Below the pieces are notes generated by a model, which saw nothing but the letters and a program-made list of their open reading frames with translations, was not told where the DNA came from and ran no database searches. A program made the translations under genes and the position numbers. A stretch of 64,000 nt of DNA, taken from contig JAFJTR010000005.1 in assembly GCA_022559985.1 (NCBI GenBank), positions 124,001 to 188,000 of the forward strand, in the 5' to 3' direction. Below, piece by piece: positions 56,797-64,000 of this stretch (position 1 is the stretch's first letter; each line of letters begins with the position of its first letter). The stretch comes from Parastagonospora avenae f. sp. tritici 18332-5 (taxonomy: Eukaryota > Ascomycota > Dothideomycetes > Pleosporales > Phaeosphaeriaceae).

Positions 56797-59088
56797 TCAA
56801 GATTCGTCGTGTACTTCATTAATAACTCCAGGCTTCGATGATAGGGGACCGCCTGAATGACCAGACAGGGAACTTATCGAGCCCACACGTTCTTGTGGTG
56901 GTGGCTCGTCACGCATACACGCGTTCTCCAGCAAGTTGGTCCACTTGCCGCTGGTGCCAGCGTGACTGTGTTTCAGATGTTGCCGGAAGTGGTCAGCACG
57001 GAAGAACTTCTTGGCTTGGTTACATTCGCCAAACTTGTGAACATGATTGAGATGCTCAGACCGCACGTCCCAGTCGGCGGGGTTAGGGAATTCATCGCCA
57101 CAATATCCGCAAATGTCAGCAGCCGAGGGACGGGTAGGTGATGGGTGAAATGCGGAATGCACGCCTGCAAGCGCTGCGCATGCCCATGAATGGCGTCGGA
57201 GATGCAGAGAATTCTGATGCCGTTCTGCTTCGTTCTTGTTCTTGAATCGATTTGGGCAGTATTGGCAGATGTATTGCTTCTCTAGTTCGTGGAGACTATT
57301 GAATCGTCAGTTTAGAATCTCTTACAGGGCCCAAGGAATGGCGGTGGAGAAGATCGGATAGCACTTACCGCAGTTCTTCCTCACTATCAAACTTTTTGGG
57401 CTTCTTGGGACAACACTCGCATATGTAGGCTCCGGGGATGCGGCTGGCCACAGAATTGTGCCGAGGATGCAACACGCTATCTGTAGACATTTTTCGAATT
57501 TGGGGCTGATCGCTCTCCGAAGGGCCTCGCTGGTGCTGTGGTCGTGATAAGGAGCTGCGAGGGCTTGGGTTAAGCGATCGACTAGCTGCATATGGCGATA
57601 CGGGGCCCGAGTCCGTCTCTCCTCGAGGCGACAAGGCGTTGGGCGACAGACGTTGGTCCCCACCATAACTTGTCATGCTGCTAGCCGCCGTCGAGAACCC
57701 AAAGGAGGATCCGATGGAGCCGGTGCGCTGGCCCAGCGATGAAGCCGACGATATGGAGCCTTGGCTTGCCTGGAAGCGCGAAGCAGCACAATTGCGGTTG
57801 ACGAGCATTTGTGCCGAGCGGCGGTGGTACAAGTCCGAAGGGCCGCTGGTCGTAGGCCGGTCTTCGCGTGCGGCTTCCAAAGGTGGTGATGAGGCGCGCC
57901 GCTTAAGGCCGCCCTTCGGGCCTAAATGGTATTCGTCAGACTCGGCGGGGCTGCGGTCGCTGATGTTCAGTTCACGCATGCCATTTTCTTCCATGGCAAA
58001 TTCCTGTTCAGAGAAGATGCTGTGGTCGTAGCTGCCGCGATGCTGGGACGATGTCTCGTCGAAGGGCCCAGGGGTCGAAATGCTACCAAATCGTCCTCTA
58101 TGCGAATCATTGGAGCTCGAATCAAAGATGGGACTGCGGAAGCCAGGGTATCCTGGAGAAATGGCTCCCGACGGCGGCCACTTGGATGCAGGAGAGTCTA
58201 GGGCCGGATGCAGACGGTCAGGAACAGAGAGAGGCTTCAGACTGTTGAGCTTGTGAAGTGGGGGATGCGCGTCTGACGAGTCTTGAGCACTGCTGGAGAG
58301 AGGCGGCGCATTTGCTCTTGTCGGCGTATTGGGTCCGCCTATCTTTGAAAGCAACTGCTTGTCGTATGCATGCGAGGAGCTCTGGAGCGCCTGCTGGCCT
58401 AGCTGTCGCTCGCTTGTGAATCTGCAGTCCATTTAGTAATGTTCCATGAAAGACTTGGAGGGCAAGGGCGAGCGAGAGGCAGGAGCCATCAGGCGCGCAC
58501 GTGCTGTCCTGAGCCATGCTCCATCTTAGAAAGCCAAGTTTTGAACCCGCATTTTTGCACCGGCACCAAATGGTGACATACGAATTAGACTGTAGCGGAG
58601 GCAATGCCCCGGGATGGAAGACTGAAGATGTCTTACCTGTGGTTTCCGAGCGGAGGCCGGGTGTTGGCGCCGCGTTCGTCGTCAGTGTGCTCCTGGCTGT
58701 TTTCAGAGCTCATGTCGTCGAAGGACAGGGAGATGGAGGGCTCGCGGGCCCTGAAGTCGTAATCGGCCGAGGGCTGCCGCGGACGCGCCTGGGAGCCGCC
58801 TGCTCCACCATACAAGCTAGAGCCAGGTCTGACTGTTGCAAGCCGGTTGCCGCTAAAGCCAGTGTCCCTTGGACTGTTGGTGTTACCCCATTGCCAGCCG
58901 GGGTCTTGGCCGGCCCTGATGTCTTCAATGTGACGCGGTGGAGGCAAGGGCGGCGGGATCTCTTCACGGGCTCGAGGGATGGCCATGGCAACAGCTGGGC
59001 TCGGCTGGGATGCGCGGTGGTGATGTGGCAGCGCGTAGCGATGGGACTCATATACCCGAATGCTCGGGGTACTGCTCGCAGACGACAT
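56797..59088 (-). CDS. C2H2 zinc-finger protein (putative transcription factor)
   Basis: Three exons: 59088-58637, 58421-57369 and 57295-56797 (667 residues). The first ~480 residues are Ser/Pro/Gly-rich and disordered, with RHNSVASR-type phosphosite motifs. Zinc fingers are clustered at the C-terminus: a degenerate one across the second intron (YICECCPKKPKKF...LHE), a clear C-x2-C-x12-H-x4-H finger (YICQYCPNRFKNKNEAERHQ), a longer-loop finger (CGYCGDEFPNPADWDVRSEH) and a partial one (FGECNQAKKFFRADHFRQHL). This arrangement is common in fungal C2H2 regulators whose last fingers are irregular. Targets unknown. About 3 kb of upstream sequence without another gene suggests a long promoter. Confidence 0.88.
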
Positions 59089-62067
59089 GGTAGGGCCAGT
59101 AGGGCCACGGGTGGTGGTGTCGGTAGGAGGCCCGCCACCTATTGGCAGCTGAAGCGTGCCTCACAGCACACGAGCGCCGCACGTGTGGCGAATGCCGCAG
59201 AGTGAAGGACTGCGTTGTGGATGTGCCCTCTACTGGAAGACTGGCAGGCGCACGGGCCTCGGAACTATAGTTGGAGAGCGTTAGCCGGGAAGGTGCAGAC
59301 GGACAGGCCGAAACAGGAAGGGGCGGTCGGGAGAGTGCGACGACACCAGCTGGGACGGGGGCCAGATGGGCAATAATGCAGAATGGGGGACGCGAACCTG
59401 GGCAGCGCAGAGCGTGTCGAGCAGCCGCAGAGCGCAGGCGAAAGAACGCGTACTCGTGCTGCTGAGGCCGTGTGCGAGGCTGCTGAGCGGCGGGGGGCGC
59501 TTTTCCTAGCGCAATAGGGCTGAAGTGAAGACCCCAAAGCAATCCACGCCGCTACTAGCTGAAGCCTGGCCAGACACCGCCACGCAATGCAATATTGACT
59601 GCGATTCCTGTTCCTGACGCCCAGCGAAGGGGGTGCGTCGGCGGAGGCTCTGGCAGTCGTCCAGGTGAAGAAGCACTCAACGCGCACTGTTCATGGTCTC
59701 ACCGCAGCGAACAGCACTGGCACTGCCCTAGCGTTGCGCAAGAGAGGCGGGCGGACGGGCGTGGGAATGGCGGATAGAATAGAGAGAGTGTCCCTGCGTC
59801 CAGCCGGACTGCGATAATCAAGGAGGGAGAATTGGCTGATTGATTGATTGACTGGCTGATGACTGATGGCGTGGTGGGCTCTCCACTCGCGGGCAAGCAA
59901 GCAACAGACAAACAACAGAAGCAGAGCAGAGCAAGCAGCGCAGGCCGCAGGTGTCCCACGGGAACCACCAGTATTAAGCACGACCGTCTGCTTGTGCCTG
60001 TCGGCGCTGATTGGGCGCAACCACAACTACAAGCACGGATCCTCGCTGTGAGTGGAGTCGCAGGGATGGGAACCTCATCTGCAGTCCTTACTCGACACAC
60101 CAGCGGACCATGTCTCTGGGGCTTTCGAGAAGTCTGCCAAACCCCTTCTCGTCCGAAGCCGCTCCATGCTAACCACCCCGCGCCGCAGAGCATTGTTAGG
60201 CACTTTAGCACCTTAGCTACCTGGGTCTAAGATTGCCCGCCTGGCCTTGCTGCGTCCATCGATTCAGCTTCCCAGTCCTGGATGCTCAGAGAGTCAATAT
60301 CGCCGCAGCCGACCAGCGTTTCCAGCAGCGTGGGACGCGCTCACTCAGACCAACAACCATGGCCACAGTAATCAGGCGTTGCATTGGGTGCCGCCCACCC
60401 GCCGTTGTCGATTGTCGATGTTCACGCAAAGCAAGGCCGATCGTCAAACCTGGGCAGCCCCTCAACGGTGAGTCCTCTGTGCGAGATGTAGGCGCATGCC
60501 GGAACGACTTACGCTGCAGCGTTGTCCTGCACCTCTCCGCACGCGGTGCAAGCGTCAGATGGCTCGGCGTCAGGGTCAGACTCGAGGCGGGTAACGGAAG
60601 TCAAAGCGGTTCACTCAGCCTTACCAGCCATTCCACGCCAGTCCTTGTCCTTGCGCCTGGGCAAATCACACGTTCCCCACGCGCCGCCAGGCCCTACCTC
60701 GCTTGCGGCCATTCATCAGGGTTTAGTCACACTGGCTGAGAGTCCGTCCAAGGCTGGTTCGGCGTCTCGCGGTGATCTGTTGATCGCGCTCTCGGAAGAA
60801 GGGAGATTCACAAGACTTGTCGTCCAGGACGTACAATCTCACCCTCACCAGGCGGTGCAACAGCTCGTACTGGACTAACAGCAGGGGAATCGCCAAGGCT
60901 GTATAGCCCCGAGGCCTTTAAGTTATCAACAAGCCTCCGAGTCATCTAGACGACTCGCACATAAAATGATCGTCATTCTCCAAATGTGCCCAGAGCCTGA
61001 AGAGAGCACACACAAACTTTTGCGGCATCTGCTGCCCTCAACTCGTCGATGCACAACAGGGCGTACCCGCCGTACCGAGTGCTGGAGCGCAGTATCTCCG
61101 GTGCAAGTGGCTGACTCGGCGCGGCTAGGCTGGGATCTGGTAAACAACTGCTACTGACATGCCACCGCGCTCCCGGTTTGTGTACTGCTGGGACGCGTGT
61201 GACACCCGCCTGCCGTTTGAAGGACTTCATCACCTCGATTGGTCCTTTGCCCCAATGTATTGCAACTCTATTCTTATCTAGCCGGACCAGCCATATTAGC
61301 TGCTTCCAGATGGGGAGTGCCATAGCGCCGTGATGGAGGTCCTGGACACGACGCGTGTTTGGAGCAGTCAGCCGAGATGGGTCCCGGTGCTCGTGCTGCC
61401 GTAACGAAAGGCCGTGGTTCGATGCTGCGGAATGTCCCATCTAGCCGCTGGCGTCGAACCGTCGAAGCCAGGGAGCCGCTGGCACGGTCGCTAGCCCTAC
61501 GAGAGACGTACCGGTACTTACCAGTTCTGTAGCGTGTAACCAGACTGTGCCACGGCCTTGCATGCCTGGGCGTGGCCGGCGACAAATCCTGCAAACCATC
61601 TGCACGTTGGGCATAATTGTGCTTGCTGATGATGCGTGCTGATATTGTCCACCGACTAATATGTGATGTTCGTTTTTGCATACCTGAGCCTTAGGCCGAT
61701 GATCGTCGCTGTGCGGAAAGCCTCTCCCGCTCTCGGCGAATCATGCATCCGCCAAGGGCATGTCCACTATAGCACCCACGACCTAAGAATCATCTTGTTC
61801 GAATCTCCTAGGTTTGTATTGAGTTTGCCGGCTAAGAGCATCACCGAATATCAAATCAACTGGCAACTGCTGGTTCGCGCTTTCCCAAAGAGGCTGCAAC
61901 GCCGCGTACTTGACCATCGTCGGCGCTACTGACGAAACCTCGGTGAAAAGTTCACGCTCAAGCACATCAGCACTCAACACCACACGCCGTCGCTTGTTTC
62001 AACCCACCTCCTCATCTCCGGTGATCCGACTATTCTCGGATAGCCCTGCACAGTTTCGCTTGTCGCC
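59089..62067. other. Long divergent upstream region of the zinc-finger gene and YVH1
   Basis: About 3 kb with no recognisable gene. Direct TGAT repeats occur at 59836-59850. GC-rich blocks give overlapping open frames on both strands with no motif support. I read it as promoter and 5' leader sequence. Confidence 0.45.
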
Positions 62068-63496
62068 ATGGCTCTCATCGATAAAGTGCCGGGAGACCTG
62101 CAGTTGTACATCGGTGGGTACGTAATGCTGCAGATTGCCGTGTCGCAGTCCCCCACAACCCACGTCTGGGGAGTGCAACGGAAACTGACACGTCCGCGAT
62201 AGTATGTTCACTCTGAGACGACGTGAGGCGCTACAGCAAGCCAATATTACCCACGTTGTTTCGGTGCTGCGCTTACCACTTGATCAAGACCTCTTCAGCC
62301 CTTTCAAGGAGCACATGGTTGTCGAGGTCGATGATGTGGATGACGAAAACCTGCTAGAGCACTTCCCGGCTACCAACCGGTTTATCAAGGCAGGGCTGGA
62401 CGGTGGTGGCGGCGTTCTTGTCCACTGGTAAGTACAGCCCTAGTCGAGCTGAGACATGCATCTTCAACCCCCGATCAGCGCCAACCACTACCCCTCTTGG
62501 CGCATTCGCCATCCTCACAGGAGCACATTGCGTCAACTGGGGTACGACTCATTCTTGCTCAACGTCTCTTTCACGTGTGTTTTGCCTCCATTCTTCGGTC
62601 AAGCTTTCCCGTCTCTCGCGCCTTCCGGTTTCTGGGCAGTTTTCCCCACACCGCTCGTTTGCCACTCGATTCTTCCTTAGCCATCTGTGTCGATATGCCA
62701 GCCAACCTTTCTTCTCTAGTGCCATGGGTAAATCCCGATCAGCTACCGTCGTCATTGCTTATTTGATGCAAGAGCACAATATTAGCCCTTCGGAAGCCTT
62801 GTCGCACCTGCGCCAGGCACGATCGATATGCGAGCCGAACGATGGCTTCATGAAGCAACTAGAACTGTATGGCGAGATGCATACCCCTGAAAACGTCGAA
62901 CAGTCTCCAGCCTACCAACGGTGGGTTTACCAACGGGAGATCGAGCTAAGCCGCGCATGTGGTCAGGCCCCTGAAGCCGACAAGATTCGCTTCGAAGATG
63001 AGCACGTCGCCGACCAGAACTCTGCCTTCGAGCTCAGATGTCGCAAATGCAGGTGAGCAAAGCTCCATTGGCAGTGTCTTCCCGCTTTCTGCTCTGGTTG
63101 GCGCTTACGAATGGTAGACGGGCACTCGCAACGTCACAGTACTTGCTCAAGCACACCTCGCCGTTGACGAAAGATGATGAGAGTATAGACGCACTGCCAA
63201 TCGCTCCGGCCAGAGACTGTGCCCACTACTTTTTAGATCCCTTGTCTTGGATGCGCCCTGAGCTCGAACAAGGAAAGCTAGAAGGCCGTCTCGAGTGCCC
63301 GAAGTGCTCTACGAACGTGGGCAAGTACGCCTGGCAAGGAATGCAATGCAGCTGCGGAGAATGGGTGGTCCCAGGGATCAGCCTTTCGAAGGGGCGAATC
63401 GACGAAGCAAGGAAGTCGACCGCAGGTATCCGACGACCACCTGGCGCAGTAAGTGGTTCTGCACAGATCGTTGGCCAAGCGAAGCAAAATCTATGA
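62068..63496 (+). CDS. YVH1: Yvh1-type dual-specificity phosphatase with C-terminal zinc domain
   Basis: Four exons: 62068-62117, 62203-62427, 62720-63052 and 63118-63496 (328 residues). Yvh1 takes part in 60S ribosome maturation by releasing Mrt4, mainly through its zinc domain. The DSP domain has the catalytic loop HCAMGKSRSA (C92, R98), with the nucleophile codon itself split by intron 2 (292 nt). The aspartate general acid is probably in VEVDDVDDENLLEHF. The C-terminal zinc domain reads LRCRKCRRALATSQ, HYFLDPLSWM, LECPKCSTNVGKYAW and MQCSCGEWVVPG. Every splice junction restores a family block, so the gene appears intact. Confidence 0.95.
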
Positions 63497-64000
63497 GACC
63501 CGGGTTGCGGAGTATCCGAAGCCGAGTCTATTTTCGTGACCACCAACGACTGCATCTCACGAGTCTTCGAGCTGCAAGTGGCTGTATTTGAAGGGATATT
63601 TTCGCCACTTGTCTGTTGAGGCTGCTCAGTGTCGTCACATCGGGAGGCGATACCAGTATCCCTGCCCATGATGCTTCCAAAGTTCAGCTGCACGGATTGC
63701 TTGTCAACTTATCAAGGAGATGGCCTTGCTTCTTTGCCTCCATAGCAGCAAAGACAAAAGTCGTTGTGCCCATGCATCCGGCAAGACCATACAATCCAAG
63801 CAATGATTTGCCAACGGCGTACCCATCTCCTGCAGCATTCCACTCTCCACTAGATGCTGGTTATGCCAAAGTCAAGAGCTCGCCCAAGCTCTTCCATTCA
63901 ATGACCCATGTCGCCGCCAGCTGAATGATTCTCCTGACCTGCTAAAATTTTCGTGTCCCCAGCATTGCTAAAATTGACGTCAAGACCCTTTCCCGTATTC
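63497..64000. other. Downstream flank at the window edge
   Basis: 3' flank of YVH1. On the minus strand two frames (about 64000-63898, ending GGDMGH, and about 63850-63690, containing GKSLLGLYGLAGCMG) could be the last exons of a gene starting beyond the window, but I could not join them convincingly. Confidence 0.3.

Noticed and set aside
59265..59687. Long minus frames upstream of the zinc-finger gene as an extra exon
   Set aside because: No acceptor/donor pair linked them in frame to the ATG at 59088 and composition looks random; treated as leader.

Overview
The window is nuclear DNA of a filamentous ascomycete (Pezizomycotina, probably Dothideomycetes; the class is an inference from gene content and protein style). 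Most protein genes are split by short introns (about 45-300 nt) with GTAAGT-like donors, CTAAC-type branch points and CAG/TAG acceptors. The encoded set is typical of fungi: Ecm33, Mnn9, Qcr7, Vfa1, Yvh1, CCE1/Ydc2. I join exons at visible splice sites; every multi-exon model below keeps an open frame across its junctions.

Layout. 1-13.7 kb: a single-pass membrane protein (+), MNN9 mannosyltransferase (-), a small zinc-ribbon-like unknown (-) and the GPI-anchored wall protein ECM33 (-), separated by long gaps. 16-21.3 kb: MAG1 DNA glycosylase (-), then QCR7 (-) and a mitochondrial NAD+/nucleotide carrier (+) in divergent orientation. 22-32.4 kb: a large disordered unknown (+), a DJ-1/PfpI-like protein without the usual cysteine (-), an Asn/Gly-rich secreted protein (-), a Mid2-like wall-sensor candidate (-) and a PQ-loop vacuolar transporter (+). 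33-43.2 kb: CCE1 resolvase (+), an intron-containing tRNA-Arg(UCU), a disordered unknown (-), dihydrofolate synthase with a long extra C-terminus (+), ribosomal protein eL31 (-) and a CHY/RING ubiquitin ligase (-). 45-52 kb is the densest stretch: AFG1 ATPase (-), TRAPPC2L (-), complex I PSST subunit (+), TatD nuclease (-) and VFA1 (+). 52-64 kb is sparse: a C2H2 zinc-finger protein (-) and YVH1 phosphatase (+).

How the genes relate. Mitochondrial functions recur: QCR7 (complex III), carrier, CCE1 (mtDNA junction resolution), AFG1 (inner-membrane quality control), PSST (complex I), and a TatD form with a likely presequence. Several of these lie in divergent pairs sharing short promoters. A second theme is the cell surface: MNN9, ECM33, the Mid2-like protein and the Asn/Gly-rich secreted protein. 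I see no transposon, CRISPR array, virus-derived gene, toxin or biosynthetic cluster. The most unusual items are the C-terminal extension on dihydrofolate synthase, the DJ-1 paralogue lacking its nucleophile, a possible dual-targeted TatD, and a decayed ~150-bp tandem repeat beside AFG1.
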